Shown: positions 9,708-19,139 of the stretch, piece after piece
Position numbering within the stretch: the first letter of the stretch is position 1
Layout: each line of letters starts with the position of its first letter
Assembly: GCA_944325155.1 (NCBI GenBank)
Contig: CALUYY010000007.1
Coordinates: 34,458-98,457 of the forward strand
Reading direction: 5' to 3'
DNA: 64,000 bases
Origin: Candidatus Gastranaerophilales bacterium
GTDB taxonomy: Bacteria; Cyanobacteriota; Vampirovibrionia; Gastranaerophilales; Gastranaerophilaceae
Notes under the pieces: model-generated
Databases searched by the model: none
What the model was told of the DNA's origin: nothing
The model's input: only the letters and a program-made list of their open reading frames with translations
Program-made: the position numbers and the translations under genes

Positions 9708-11429
9708 TTAATCACAAAGAAGTTTATCTGCCAGCGGCGAAATAACGGTTCCGTTCAGCGTTTTATTTACTTCTTTTAATTTGTTTGCAATAATTTCCAT
9801 TTCATCTGTCCAGACAAAATTTTCTTTAACGTATTTTTCGCCTTCAAGAAAGCTTTTTGACATCTGGACTCTTATAATCGTATTTAACATTTTTTTGGCC
9901 GCAGGAACAACTTTATCAATGTTGACAAAGATTTTATTTTCTTTTGTAAGATTGTATGCGCCTTCCTTAAAAAGAAAGTAATTCTGCATAACGGTTCTTA
10001 CCCTGTGGGCTTGTGAAAATTCGGGTTTTGATTTTAAGAAACAATCGGCAACAAAAGTTACTATAATTTGCGTTCTTTGTTCTTTTGTGTAATATCCCAG
10101 TTCCTTTAACAAGTCAACAAAAGCAAGCGATGCCATATCGGCTTTATTTTCTTCAATTATGCTTGTATATTTTCCGAGCGCTTCCGTTCCTTTGTTGGGG
10201 CCTAATGAATGAGCGTTTTCATGGCCTATCGTAAACCAGTGGTCGGCTTCGTCAAGATAGTATTTATGCTGTGATTTATCAAGCGTTGCGTCAAGTCTTT
10301 TTTGAAGTTTAACGGGGTCAAGCGTTCTTATTTGTCTGTGGTAAACGTTTCTTCTTCCGCCCCCCATTTTAATTGATAATTTATCGTTATTCGGAAGATT
10401 TTCGGCTAAGGTTATTCCCCCCCTGAATTCGCCGACGTTTCCCGTTATTGCAACCAAATCAACGTCAACCATTGTTTGTTTGTTGTCGTTATGCCCTATA
10501 TTTTGCTCGTATTCATCCTTATATGGCATATTTGAAGCTAAAATCGGAAGATAGTCTTTTATTTTTAAAAGTGCTTCCGTTCCTTTTTTGTTTATTATTC
10601 CGACTCTGCCTCCCAGAAAATCTTTTGATACGGGTTCAATTTCATATTTTTTCAACAATTTATGAAGTTCATCATTTTCATAAACCGTTTCTGTCATCTC
10701 ATCCTGATAATTTTCTCTTGTTATTGTAAATTCTAAGGGAGTATCCTGTAATTGAGCCCATTTTATATCCGCATAAGCGTCTAAAACGGGATCCGCTTTT
10801 TTAAGGGCTTCGGCCTGTAATTTTAAGTATTCGTTAAAATCTTTGTCGGTTGAAACTTCGCTTGCAAGGATTAATTCTTCCGCCATTAAGGCAAAATCAT
10901 CTTTAAAATAGTCGATATAATCAATTGCGGTTAATTCATTATCTTTTCTTTCGATAACGCTTCTTTGGTTTAAGATTTTTTTAACTTCGTCAATTTTATT
11001 TTCATTAAGCATTTTAATTAAAATTTTATGAAATTCTTCAACGGTTAAATCTTCGGGGTAGAGACCCTTTTGGGGAAGTTCTTTTATGTTTTTTGCCAGA
11101 CTTATTTTGTTGCTTTCGGTATCAATTGCGCAAATTCCTTTTTGTGCGTCGTATAGAATTTTTGTTAATTTTGCTTCTTTGTTTCCTTTTTTAATTTCGT
11201 CTTCAAGCCAGTTTTTAAAAGGAATATTTTCTCTGTTATCCAAAATCGTATTTATTTTTTCCAAAATATATGCCGCTTTTACAAGATGTTTCAGGGCAAT
11301 TTTATCGTTATTGTCCAATTCAAGATATTCTTTTGAATTTTCGGATAACATCTTTTTTTCGGTTAAATATTCTTTATTTGTTCTTTTTTCAAGTTCTTCC
11401 AAACTTAAATTTAATTCAAAATTTGTCAT
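9708..11429 (-). CDS. M49-like zinc metallopeptidase (dipeptidyl-peptidase III-related)
   Basis: A 573-residue protein without signal peptide. It has a zinc motif HENAH at 403-407 and, 19 residues later, EENKAD (426-431), which matches the downstream glutamate motif of the M49 family. Classic DPP III has HEXXGH with an extra residue; here the motif is the shorter HEXXH form, as in some bacterial relatives. The N-terminal ~200 residues are helical and charged. The likely activity is cytosolic peptide cleavage, but substrate is unknown. AAAGGA precedes the ATG by 8 bases. It follows hisH by 12 bp in the same minus-strand run. Confidence 0.7.
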   Translation of the reverse strand: MTNFELNLSLEELEKRTNKEYLTEKKMLSENSKEYLELDNNDKIALKHLVKAAYILEKINTILDNRENIPFKNWLEDEIKKGNKEAKLTKILYDAQKGICAIDTESNKISLAKNIKELPQKGLYPEDLTVEEFHKILIKMLNENKIDEVKKILNQRSVIERKDNELTAIDYIDYFKDDFALMAEELILASEVSTDKDFNEYLKLQAEALKKADPVLDAYADIKWAQLQDTPLEFTITRENYQDEMTETVYENDELHKLLKKYEIEPVSKDFLGGRVGIINKKGTEALLKIKDYLPILASNMPYKDEYEQNIGHNDNKQTMVDVDLVAITGNVGEFRGGITLAENLPNNDKLSIKMGGGRRNVYHRQIRTLDPVKLQKRLDATLDKSQHKYYLDEADHWFTIGHENAHSLGPNKGTEALGKYTSIIEENKADMASLAFVDLLKELGYYTKEQRTQIIVTFVADCFLKSKPEFSQAHRVRTVMQNYFLFKEGAYNLTKENKIFVNIDKVVPAAKKMLNTIIRVQMSKSFLEGEKYVKENFVWTDEMEIIANKLKEVNKTLNGTVISPLADKLLCD

Positions 11430-11441
11430 CGTTTATTCCTT

Positions 11442-12053
11442 TTATTTTTGAAGCCACTTTTTAAAGAAATTCATTCCCGCATTTGAACTTTTTTCCGGGT
11501 GAAACTGGACTGCCGTTATATTTTTATATTGTACGCTTGATGTATAATCAATGTGATAATTTCCGTATGAACTTATTATATCTTTATTTTCGGGTGATAC
11601 ATAATAAGAATTTACAAAATAAAAATATTCATTATCCAAAAGAGTATTATTTTTTGTTGTTTTAATTTCCGCCCAGCCTATCTGCGGGGTTTTGCCTTTT
11701 TTAAATTTTAAGACTTCGCCTTTGAATATCTTAAGCCCTTCAATATTCGGCGCTTCTTCCGATTTTTCAAACAAAACCTGAAGCCCGAGGCAAATGCCCA
11801 AAAATTCTTTTTTCCCCGCACAGAGGTCTTGAATAAATGATATCATATCTTTTGATTTTAATTTATTCATCGCCTGTTCAAAGTGCCCCTGCCCGGGGAA
11901 AATAATTTTATCCGAGTTTTTGATTTTTTCTTTATCGGGCGTTATTAGATAATTACAGCCCAAATGTTCGAGCATATTTGCAATGCTTTTAACGTTTCCC
12001 GCTTCATAATCTATTATTGCGATTTTTTGTTTATTAATATTGGAATCCGTCAA
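11442..12053 (-). CDS. hisH: Imidazole glycerol phosphate synthase glutaminase subunit HisH
   Basis: A 203-residue class I glutamine amidotransferase that feeds ammonia to HisF in histidine synthesis. The nucleophile is Cys88 in GICLGLQ, with His185 and Glu187 in QFHPEKS; the oxyanion strand is FPGQGHFEQA. The N-terminus IAIIDYEAGNVKSI is typical of HisH rather than other amidotransferases. The start is a TTG at 12053, overlapping the upstream aminotransferase gene by 20 bases; no better in-frame start exists before the first conserved strand. No hisF or other his gene is present in the window. Confidence 0.9.
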   Translation of the reverse strand: MTDSNINKQKIAIIDYEAGNVKSIANMLEHLGCNYLITPDKEKIKNSDKIIFPGQGHFEQAMNKLKSKDMISFIQDLCAGKKEFLGICLGLQVLFEKSEEAPNIEGLKIFKGEVLKFKKGKTPQIGWAEIKTTKNNTLLDNEYFYFVNSYYVSPENKDIISSYGNYHIDYTSSVQYKNITAVQFHPEKSSNAGMNFFKKWLQK

Positions 12054-13290
12054 TTTTCATTCTTTCAATTACGGTATCGAGATTTTCTTCCGATGTTGTT
12101 ACCGATATTCTTACATAACCTTTGCCTAAATCGCCGAAGGCAATCCCCGGGACCACAACAACGCCCGATTTTTCAAGAAGGTCATCGGCAAATTTTTTGG
12201 AGTCGCCGTTGTATCTTTCGGGGATTTTTACCCATAGATAAAATGCGGCTTTGGGCATTTTGACGTTGTATCCGAGTTCGTTTAACCCGTTAACGAATTT
12301 TTGGATTTTATGTTTGAATTTTTCGTTCGCTTCTTTTATGTATTCATCGCCTTCCGTTGAGTCAAGCAGCTTTGCGCCGGTTAATTGGAGCGCTTTAAAA
12401 ATGCCCGTATCAATTGAGGATTTTAATTTGCCAAACATTGAAACGACGGTTGAATTTCCGCAAACAAAACCCAATCTCCAGCCCGTCATAGCGTAGGGTT
12501 TTGAGAAGCTGTGAAATTCAACGGCAATATCTTTTGCGCCCTTGCATTCAAGAATGCTGTGGGGTTTATCCTTTTCATCAAAATAAATTTCACAGTAAGC
12601 GTTATCAGAGATAAGAATAATATTATGTTTTAAGCAAAAATCAACGCAATGCTGCATATATTCTAAAGTACAGGTGGCGCCGAGAGGGTTATTGGGGTAA
12701 TTTATAATCAGCGCTTTTATTTTATCGGGGTTATAGCCTTTTTTAACAAGCTTGTCGTATTCTTCATCCAAATTCGGCTGATAGTTATTTTCTTCCATGA
12801 GGCTTATACCGTAGCATAAACCCCCCGACACTTTTACCATTTCTTTGTATGAGGCATACCCCGGATTCGGGCACAAGATTATATCTTTTTCTTTTTCAAT
12901 TGTTGTCGGGTTGCACAAACCTCTTATCAGGTTTGCAATACCTTCTTTTGAACCTATGAGAGAAAAAATTTCATCTTTCGGGCAAACATCAACGTTAAAT
13001 CTTTTTTTCATTCTTCTTGCAACCGCTTCAAGGAAATATTTTTCGCCTTTGGGGGTTGAATATGTATGAATGGAAGGATCGTCCAAAACACTTTTTAAAG
13101 TGTCAATTGCAAATTCGGGCACCATATCAACGGGAGCCCCCATAGACATTGCAATCGGTTTTCTTTCTTTTTTGATTAATTCATCCGTTAATTCCAATTG
13201 TCTTTGTTTAATTTGAAACATAATATAAGTTTCAAGATTTTGTATATAGTCGTTAAATTTTGCTTTTAATTTTAAATTTTCTTGTGCCAT
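12034..13290 (-). CDS. Class I/II aminotransferase, DapL-like (LL-diaminopimelate aminotransferase type)
   Basis: A 418-residue PLP enzyme of fold type I. The cofactor lysine is in HSFSKPYAMTGWRLGF, with NYPNNPLGA and DNAYCEI as the other PLP-contact motifs. Overall it resembles the DapL group, which makes LL-diaminopimelate in lysine and peptidoglycan synthesis, but an alanine or aspartate aminotransferase role cannot be ruled out from sequence alone. AAGGAA precedes the ATG. It lies 18 bp after the phosphohexomutase stop and overlaps hisH, so these minus-strand genes probably share a transcript. Confidence 0.75.
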   Translation of the reverse strand: MAQENLKLKAKFNDYIQNLETYIMFQIKQRQLELTDELIKKERKPIAMSMGAPVDMVPEFAIDTLKSVLDDPSIHTYSTPKGEKYFLEAVARRMKKRFNVDVCPKDEIFSLIGSKEGIANLIRGLCNPTTIEKEKDIILCPNPGYASYKEMVKVSGGLCYGISLMEENNYQPNLDEEYDKLVKKGYNPDKIKALIINYPNNPLGATCTLEYMQHCVDFCLKHNIILISDNAYCEIYFDEKDKPHSILECKGAKDIAVEFHSFSKPYAMTGWRLGFVCGNSTVVSMFGKLKSSIDTGIFKALQLTGAKLLDSTEGDEYIKEANEKFKHKIQKFVNGLNELGYNVKMPKAAFYLWVKIPERYNGDSKKFADDLLEKSGVVVVPGIAFGDLGKGYVRISVTTSEENLDTVIERMKIDGFQY

Positions 13291-13308
13291 TTTTTAATTC
13301 CTTATGTT

Positions 13309-15510
13309 TTAAAAATCGTAATCAGGTATAATAAACTGTCTTTCATCGGCGTCTTTAAGCGAATATTTTGAATAAATTTTATATGAAAGTTCTTTTGAAT
13401 CGTTAACGAAATCTTTTGATAAATATTTTAAATACGTTTCGTTTAATTCACCCGAATAATTGCCTAAAGTTTTTGAATAAAGAGTTAGCAGTTCTTTATT
13501 TGACCCGCCTGCGTATGCTTTTGTTTTGGCGTCGGTGCCGGAGGGTCTTATTTCAATGAATTTGTCGTCAAAATCAAGATAAGTTCCGTCGCCGACGAAT
13601 TTAACCGCAATAAGGTTTGAAAAATCAAGTTCTTTAAATGTTGAAGATAAAATTTCTTTAACATTTTCAAGAGTCAATTTATTTTCCAAAAGCCCGATTG
13701 CAAGCGCAAGATAAAAGACATCGTTTTTGGTTCTTTTTGCTTCGCCTTCAAGTTTTGCAAGCTTTAATTTATCAATATCGGGTTCCGATTCGTTATAGTA
13801 TGCTATATCATCCCTTACATCGAATTTTGCAATGATATTGTTGTTTTTATAAACGTTTTCAAGGTGTTTATATAAAGGAACATCAATTGAAGCAATTAGC
13901 CCCGATGCTGCAATAATAGCTTCGGTTGCGCTTTTTTCGCGCATAGACAGCGCTTTTCTTTTTGAATTTGATTCTATAATATCATTTGAACCTATAATCA
14001 TTCCGCCCGATTCTTCGCCTCCGAATATCATTCTCGGGGAAGAGCCCAAATGAATTTCATTATTAAAGATATCGTTTATTATAATATCTTTAACTCCTTT
14101 TTCCATTTGATATTCGGTTTTTTTAACGACGCTTGCGATTTCTTTAAAGCCGACGGGGGTGTTTATAACTTCAACATTGTTATTTTTTGCCCATTCATCC
14201 CAGCTTTTTGAACTTGCGGTTGTTTTTACCATAAAGCGTTTGTGGTCGTTGAATTTGCCAGTTTTTTTAAGTTCTTCTTTAACAAAATCCATAATCATCA
14301 AAAATGCCTGATTGGCGGAGAAAATGCATAAAATTCTGTTTTCATCCAGTTTTGTATAGTCAACGCCCGCTTCTTTTACTTCTTTTTCGTTTTTAATATC
14401 TTCAATTTGAACAACAGACAATCTGTCATGGTCGGGGTCCGTTATTAATGAGACGGTGCCTTTGGGATAATTTTTTAATTTTTCTTCGTAGTGAAGAGAA
14501 TCTATGACGGGAAAATATGTTTCACCTTTATCGTTTTTGGATGTTACCGTTATATCCAATGACCAATCATAGAATGAACCGTTTTTAATATCTTTTCCGA
14601 TTGAATGGAAGAAGGGGTCTTCTTCAACGTTCAGCCATGTGTATGTTTTATCAATGTTTAATTTTGACAAAATTTTGTTTAACGTGCGGTAAGCTGCACC
14701 TCCGACGGAATCAATCACGATTTTTTTATCAAAATTTCTTATTTTATTTAATATATTATCAAGCGCAACGGTGGATTTTAAATATTCAACGTATAAATCA
14801 ATTCCGTTGTTGATTTTATCCATATATTTTTCATCAATTAAAGAATCATTACTTGCCGAGAATTCAATTTTATAGAAGCCTTTTTCATTGACTTCATTTA
14901 AAATTTCTTCCATTTTATTTACAAATTCCATGCTCTCATCCGGCAAAAACTGGGAGCCTTGGTTGTTTAAGTCTTTTGTGGCGTTTTTAACCGAGATGCC
15001 GTGGGAGCTTGTAATATATTCTGCCCCGACCAAATCCAATTTAAATGCCAGAAACGAAGCAAGCCAGATGGGGATTGTTTCTCTGTTTTTGGGAACAAGA
15101 GTTTTAATTCCCGCATTTGCCTGTATTCTTGCGATTAAATCAAGATAAATTTTTGAATTGTATCTTACTTCACAGCCTGCCAATTTTGTGAGTTTTTTAT
15201 CTTTGTATTTTTCTTTTAAAACAAGCGCTTTAGCGAGTGTCGCAAGAGTAATTCCTATTGTGTTAATCGGAAATCTTGTATCATGCGGATATAAGATGTT
15301 TTGAGGGCCTCTGATACCTGCCGTTGAAACAAGCGCCTCTTTTTTGTAGTTTTCAAACCAGCTTTTTAAATTTAATTTTTCCGCCAGTTCTTTTGTTAAA
15401 ATAAATTCAATTTTATCTTTGCTTGTATAGTTAAAAACTTTGTCATTTTTTATATAATCGGGAGTATTTTTTTCAACTCCGTCTTTTAATAATTGCTCCA
15501 AACTGTTCAA
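13309..15510 (-). CDS. Alpha-D-phosphohexomutase (phosphoglucomutase/phosphomannomutase family)
   Basis: About 733 residues, longer than the usual 450-580. The four family loops are present: the phosphoserine loop as ITSSHG (about 166-171), the metal loop DPDHDR, the sugar loop GGEESGG and the phosphate loop RPSGTDAKTKAY. It interconverts hexose 1- and 6-phosphates, which would link to the glucan genes further on. The start is chosen as TTG at 15510: GGAG lies 8 bases upstream, and an extended -10 box at 15541-15549 would place the transcript start inside any longer reading frame. The ATG at 15552 lies upstream of that promoter. Confidence 0.85.
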   Translation of the reverse strand: MNSLEQLLKDGVEKNTPDYIKNDKVFNYTSKDKIEFILTKELAEKLNLKSWFENYKKEALVSTAGIRGPQNILYPHDTRFPINTIGITLATLAKALVLKEKYKDKKLTKLAGCEVRYNSKIYLDLIARIQANAGIKTLVPKNRETIPIWLASFLAFKLDLVGAEYITSSHGISVKNATKDLNNQGSQFLPDESMEFVNKMEEILNEVNEKGFYKIEFSASNDSLIDEKYMDKINNGIDLYVEYLKSTVALDNILNKIRNFDKKIVIDSVGGAAYRTLNKILSKLNIDKTYTWLNVEEDPFFHSIGKDIKNGSFYDWSLDITVTSKNDKGETYFPVIDSLHYEEKLKNYPKGTVSLITDPDHDRLSVVQIEDIKNEKEVKEAGVDYTKLDENRILCIFSANQAFLMIMDFVKEELKKTGKFNDHKRFMVKTTASSKSWDEWAKNNNVEVINTPVGFKEIASVVKKTEYQMEKGVKDIIINDIFNNEIHLGSSPRMIFGGEESGGMIIGSNDIIESNSKRKALSMREKSATEAIIAASGLIASIDVPLYKHLENVYKNNNIIAKFDVRDDIAYYNESEPDIDKLKLAKLEGEAKRTKNDVFYLALAIGLLENKLTLENVKEILSSTFKELDFSNLIAVKFVGDGTYLDFDDKFIEIRPSGTDAKTKAYAGGSNKELLTLYSKTLGNYSGELNETYLKYLSKDFVNDSKELSYKIYSKYSLKDADERQFIIPDYDF

Positions 15511-15540
15511 AATGTTAACTCCATTATATTTACGGGTGTA

Positions 15541-15549
15541 ATTATACCA
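15541..15549 (-). promoter_or_regulatory. Extended -10 promoter of the phosphohexomutase gene
   Basis: TGGTATAAT on the minus strand, a TGN-extended -10. It predicts a ~24-base leader that carries GGAG (15522-15519) and then the TTG start at 15510. Confidence 0.6.
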
Positions 15550-15635
15550 CAAATATAAAACCCTTATACAAACACTGTATTTTATTTGCTTTTTATGATA
15601 AAGTTCATATGGAAAGGTAGAAATTTGGAGTTTTT

Positions 15636-16592
15636 ATGTCTTCCTGCAAGCTTGCAATCGTTATTCCCTGTTACAACGAAGAAGAGTCTTTGCCTGTATG
15701 TCTGAAAGCTGTTTGGAATCAGATAAATTCTTTAATTGATAATAATAAAATTTCAGATGACAGCTTCATTTTTTTAATTGATGACGGCTCAACGGATAAA
15801 ACCTGGGAGCTGATGGAAAAAGCCCATGAATTATCCGGCGGCAAAGTTAAGGCAATTAAATTTACAAGAAATTTCGGAAACCAAAACGCTATTTTTGCGG
15901 GACTTAAAGCAATGAAACATTTTAATGTCGATGCGGCGATTACGATTGATGCGGACCTGCAGCAGGATGAAACCAAGATTGAAGAATTTGTCGAAAAATA
16001 TAAAGAAGGATACGATATCGTTGCGGGCGTCAGGGAAAATAACGACGAATATACCTTTTGTAAGAAAATTACATCGGAGCTTTTTTATAAGTTAATTAAC
16101 TGGCTCGGCGTTAAAATTAAGCCCAATCACTCCGAATTCAGGCTTATAAGTTCACGAGCATTGAATATGATTGATATGTACAGGGAGAATAATCTTTTTT
16201 TAAGGGGGCTGTTCTATGAATTGGGTTTAAAGACAGCCTATGTTAACTATGAAATAAAAGAAAGAGAATTCGGAAAATCCAAATTTTCAATCTCAAAATT
16301 AATAAAGCTCGCTTCAACGGGCATTGTTTCATACAGCACAAAACCTTTAAGAATAATATTTTTTCTGGGGCTTATTGTTGCCATTATAAGTTTTTTAATG
16401 TGGGTTGTAACAATTTTTGTTGAAGTAATTTTAAATCATGATATAAGGGCGATTGAGCCTTTTGAAATTTGGGAATCTTTTATATCGGGCGTGCAGATTT
16501 TATCTATCGGCATAATAGGCGAATATATAGGACAAATTTTAATTGAAGTAAAAGACAGGCCCCGTTTTTTAATTGATAAAAAGCTTTTTTAA
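15636..16592 (+). CDS. Family 2 glycosyltransferase, membrane-anchored (GtrB/DPM1-like)
   Basis: A 318-residue inner-membrane enzyme. The cytoplasmic GT-A domain starts with AIVIPCYNEEESLP and has the nucleotide/metal motifs IDDGSTDKT and ITIDADLQQD. Two membrane helices lie at about 238-262 and 283-302. Relatives transfer a sugar from a nucleotide donor to polyprenyl phosphate. An asparagine-rich FTRNFGNQNAI segment is typical of the group. GGAG precedes the ATG by 6 bases. It ends 2 bp before a convergent gene. The acceptor and donor sugar cannot be read from the sequence. Confidence 0.85.
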   Translation: MSSCKLAIVIPCYNEEESLPVCLKAVWNQINSLIDNNKISDDSFIFLIDDGSTDKTWELMEKAHELSGGKVKAIKFTRNFGNQNAIFAGLKAMKHFNVDAAITIDADLQQDETKIEEFVEKYKEGYDIVAGVRENNDEYTFCKKITSELFYKLINWLGVKIKPNHSEFRLISSRALNMIDMYRENNLFLRGLFYELGLKTAYVNYEIKEREFGKSKFSISKLIKLASTGIVSYSTKPLRIIFFLGLIVAIISFLMWVVTIFVEVILNHDIRAIEPFEIWESFISGVQILSIGIIGEYIGQILIEVKDRPRFLIDKKLF

Positions 16593-16593
16593 A

Positions 16594-17076
16594 TTATTTT
16601 TTAGGGAAAAATAATCTTCTTGCGTTTATTTCCGTTATCATTTTTGAACCGTCGGGTGCGTATTCGTAAGTTTTTGTTGCAACTTTTCCGATTTCATTGG
16701 GAGCGGAAGCTTTTTTAAATTCTCTTATTGAAGTTTGAATAAGACCGTCTGTATATTCAAGAGTGGTATTTGCTTCTTTTCCTTTTATAAAAATTTTTCC
16801 CGTGTAATTTGAACCGTCTTTTAATTTGGCTGTACCTTTATCAAAAAAGCCCTTGTTTTTAAATTTGGATAAAGTTAAGGTATCATCGGGGAGTTTATTT
16901 TTCTTTGCAAGCGCAATTCCCGCCAGGGCAACCGTTGCGGTGCAGGCAAGGGCAAGAGCCAATTTTTTTGAATCAAAAGATTTTTTATCGTTTGTTTTTT
17001 TATCCGGCAAATTTTCTGCCGTTTTGGCGGAAGATAAAAAAGAAACATTATTATTTATTGATGATACTTTAAGCAT
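16594..17076 (-). CDS. Membrane-anchored protein with one YD-like motif, unknown function
   Basis: A 160-residue protein. A ~35-residue polar N-terminus (MLKVSSINNNVSFLSS) precedes a single hydrophobic helix (about 37-57). The C-terminal ~90 residues are beta-rich with glycine turns (KLKDGSNYTGKIFIKG) and include TYEYAPDGSKMI, similar to motifs in the 457-residue protein at 17631. The two share the same layout and may be related. A TATAAT box lies about 37 bases before the ATG. Function unknown. Confidence 0.6.
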   Translation of the reverse strand: MLKVSSINNNVSFLSSAKTAENLPDKKTNDKKSFDSKKLALALACTATVALAGIALAKKNKLPDDTLTLSKFKNKGFFDKGTAKLKDGSNYTGKIFIKGKEANTTLEYTDGLIQTSIREFKKASAPNEIGKVATKTYEYAPDGSKMITEINARRLFFPKK

Positions 17077-17151
17077 ATTTAATCAACACCCGTCAAAAAA
17101 ATTTTTTGCGCTAATTGATTATACAATAAAAATTTGTGTTAGCATAGATAT

Positions 17152-17643
17152 ATGGTTAAATTTGAAATTGCAGACAAAGATAAAATTAAGCTTTTAGCTT
17201 CAATTGCGGATGAAATATGGCATGAGTACTGGCCTTTTTTATTATCAAAAGAACAGATTGATTATATGGTTGAAATTTTTCAATCGGAAGCGGCCATAAA
17301 AAAACAGATAGATTTTGAACATTATAACTATTATTTTATTAAAAACGATGATGAAACGGCGGGATATTTCGGAATTTCATTTAAAGAAGATTATTTGTTT
17401 TTATCAAAGCTCTATATTAAAAAAGATTACAGACACAAAGGCATCGGAAAAGAAGCGTTTTTAAAAATAATCGATATTGCAAAAGAAAAAAAATATAAAA
17501 AGATAAGATTAACCGTTAACAAAAATAATAAAAATACAATAAACGCTTATTTAAAGTACGGTCTTAAGATTGCTTATGAGGATATAACCGATATCGGACA
17601 CGGTTTTGTGATGGATGATTACATTATGGATTATGCGCTTTGA
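17152..17643 (+). CDS. GNAT-family N-acetyltransferase
   Basis: A 163-residue acetyltransferase. The acetyl-CoA pyrophosphate loop is DYRHKGIGKEAF at about 94-105, followed by the INAYLKYGLK helix and C-terminal strand. The N-terminal half (IADEIWHEYWPFLLSKEQIDYMV) resembles the common GNAT group that acts on small molecules or protein N-termini. The substrate is unknown. No ribosome binding site is visible; a TAGCAT box 6 bases before the ATG may give a leaderless transcript. Its end overlaps the end of the convergent gene by 13 bp. Confidence 0.85.
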   Translation: MVKFEIADKDKIKLLASIADEIWHEYWPFLLSKEQIDYMVEIFQSEAAIKKQIDFEHYNYYFIKNDDETAGYFGISFKEDYLFLSKLYIKKDYRHKGIGKEAFLKIIDIAKEKKYKKIRLTVNKNNKNTINAYLKYGLKIAYEDITDIGHGFVMDDYIMDYAL

Positions 17644-19004
17644 GCGGCGCCGTCTTCCGCATCTTTTAATCCGCCTTTAATCATTCTGAAGGGTTCTTTG
17701 TTCCTTGAGATTATATCTCCGTCGTCATCATATCTGTATATTGTGTCGGTTACTTGTTTTCCGTGTTGGTCTACGCTTATGTTTTGACTGCAGGATATGG
17801 GGTTTCCCGCATTGTTATAGATATATCTTCTTCCTATATATTTTTCGCTTCCTTTTTCAAGAATATCGTTTTCGGACAATACGAGCCTGTCGCCGTTATA
17901 AACATATCTTTCCAAAATATTGCCGTTTTTTTCTTTCGCATATTCGGTGATTTTTGTTTTCGGGTTAAACGAAATGTTTTGCGCCTGAATATCAAAATTT
18001 TTGCCTTTTGTTACGGTTTCGTTATAGTATACAAGTTTGTTTCCGACAAATTTCATTTTTATTCCGGTGTTTGAACGGGGGTTGAACCCTACAACGGTTA
18101 TGCTTTTGCCATCGGACATTGCCTTTGCGTCCGATAAGATATATTTTCTCAGATATGTATTTAAAGCGGGCTGCGTGTTATCTTTGCCGTATCCGACACT
18201 TTTTATGCGGCCGTTTTGGAATGTTGTTTCCATGAGTGCCTTAAATATTTGTCCGCTGCTGTTTATCCGCGCATCTGTATAATGTGATTCCATTTTTCCG
18301 AATTCATCAAAGTTTAAAATTTCCGAGTATTTTAATAAGCCTCCCGCGGTTTCTTCTTTTCCGGTCTTGAAGCTTCTTTTAAGTCTGTTTCTTATTTCAA
18401 GTTCAAAAGAATTTTTATGGTCGATTACGTCAAAATCAAAATTGTCAAGGCTTTTTATTTTGCATTCTCTTATAATGTCGCCTGAAGCCGAATATTCAAA
18501 AACTCTTTGCACAACCCCGTTTTCATCTTTTAAAAATTCGATTGAGGGTCTGCCGTTTGCCTGAAGATTTTTAAAACCGTTTCTTTTGCCTCTGTCTATA
18601 ATGCCCAAAATTTCATCGGCCATAATATCGGCTTTTTTTCTTGTTTCTTTTGCGGACAGCCTTGCTTCCCTGAAAGCAGCTTTCATTTGGAACATAGTAA
18701 GATTTTTTTTGTCTTTAATTTCTTCTAATACACGTAAAGCTTCTTTTTTTGCAAGGTTTGCGCCTTCCATAAACTCGTCGGCCTCATTTTGAACAACTTT
18801 TGAACAGGACGGGGGCATTTTTTTGTTTATTAAAATTCCGCCCAAAATGAGAGCGCCCAAGCAAAGAGCGCCTGCGGCGCCTATTATTGCTTTATGTTCT
18901 TTTATATATGAATTTTCGCTGTTTTCTGTTTTGTTTTGAGGCAGGCTTGTTGCGTTATTAGTTCTAAAGCTGCCCTGAAACGCTCCGGGGATAGTATATT
19001 CCAT
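17631..19004 (-). CDS. Membrane-anchored protein with YD-repeat-like C-terminus, unknown function
   Basis: A 457-residue protein. A ~33-residue polar N-terminus (MEYTIPGAFQGSFRTNN) is followed by one hydrophobic helix (about 39-60), a helical charged region (70-140), and a long beta-rich part. The last ~150 residues carry YD/RHS-like units such as RYVYNGDRLVLS, RYIYNNAGNPISCS and YRYDDDGDIISRN. Similar short motifs (VFEYSASGDIIREC) occur earlier. RHS/YD repeats normally build extracellular shells, but here they are few and divergent. The same layout is seen in the smaller protein at 16594. Function unknown. Confidence 0.6.
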   Translation of the reverse strand: MEYTIPGAFQGSFRTNNATSLPQNKTENSENSYIKEHKAIIGAAGALCLGALILGGILINKKMPPSCSKVVQNEADEFMEGANLAKKEALRVLEEIKDKKNLTMFQMKAAFREARLSAKETRKKADIMADEILGIIDRGKRNGFKNLQANGRPSIEFLKDENGVVQRVFEYSASGDIIRECKIKSLDNFDFDVIDHKNSFELEIRNRLKRSFKTGKEETAGGLLKYSEILNFDEFGKMESHYTDARINSSGQIFKALMETTFQNGRIKSVGYGKDNTQPALNTYLRKYILSDAKAMSDGKSITVVGFNPRSNTGIKMKFVGNKLVYYNETVTKGKNFDIQAQNISFNPKTKITEYAKEKNGNILERYVYNGDRLVLSENDILEKGSEKYIGRRYIYNNAGNPISCSQNISVDQHGKQVTDTIYRYDDDGDIISRNKEPFRMIKGGLKDAEDGAAQSA

Positions 19005-19101
19005 ATTTTTTCATACTTCTTAAAAAGGGGATATGGGCTTATAAAACACCTGAAAAAAATTTTTTGCGGGTTTTTTAAAATTTGCTTAACAAAAATATAC
19101 C

Positions 19102-19130
19102 TTGACTTATATAATAATTAATTTTTTAAT
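19102..19130 (+). promoter_or_regulatory. Promoter of the YkgJ-type gene
   Basis: TTGACT (19102-19107), 17 bases, TTTAAT (19125-19130), then 9 bases to the ATG at 19140. The leader would be 0-3 bases, with no room for a ribosome binding site. Confidence 0.55.
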
Positions 19131-19139
19131 TTAGTCATA

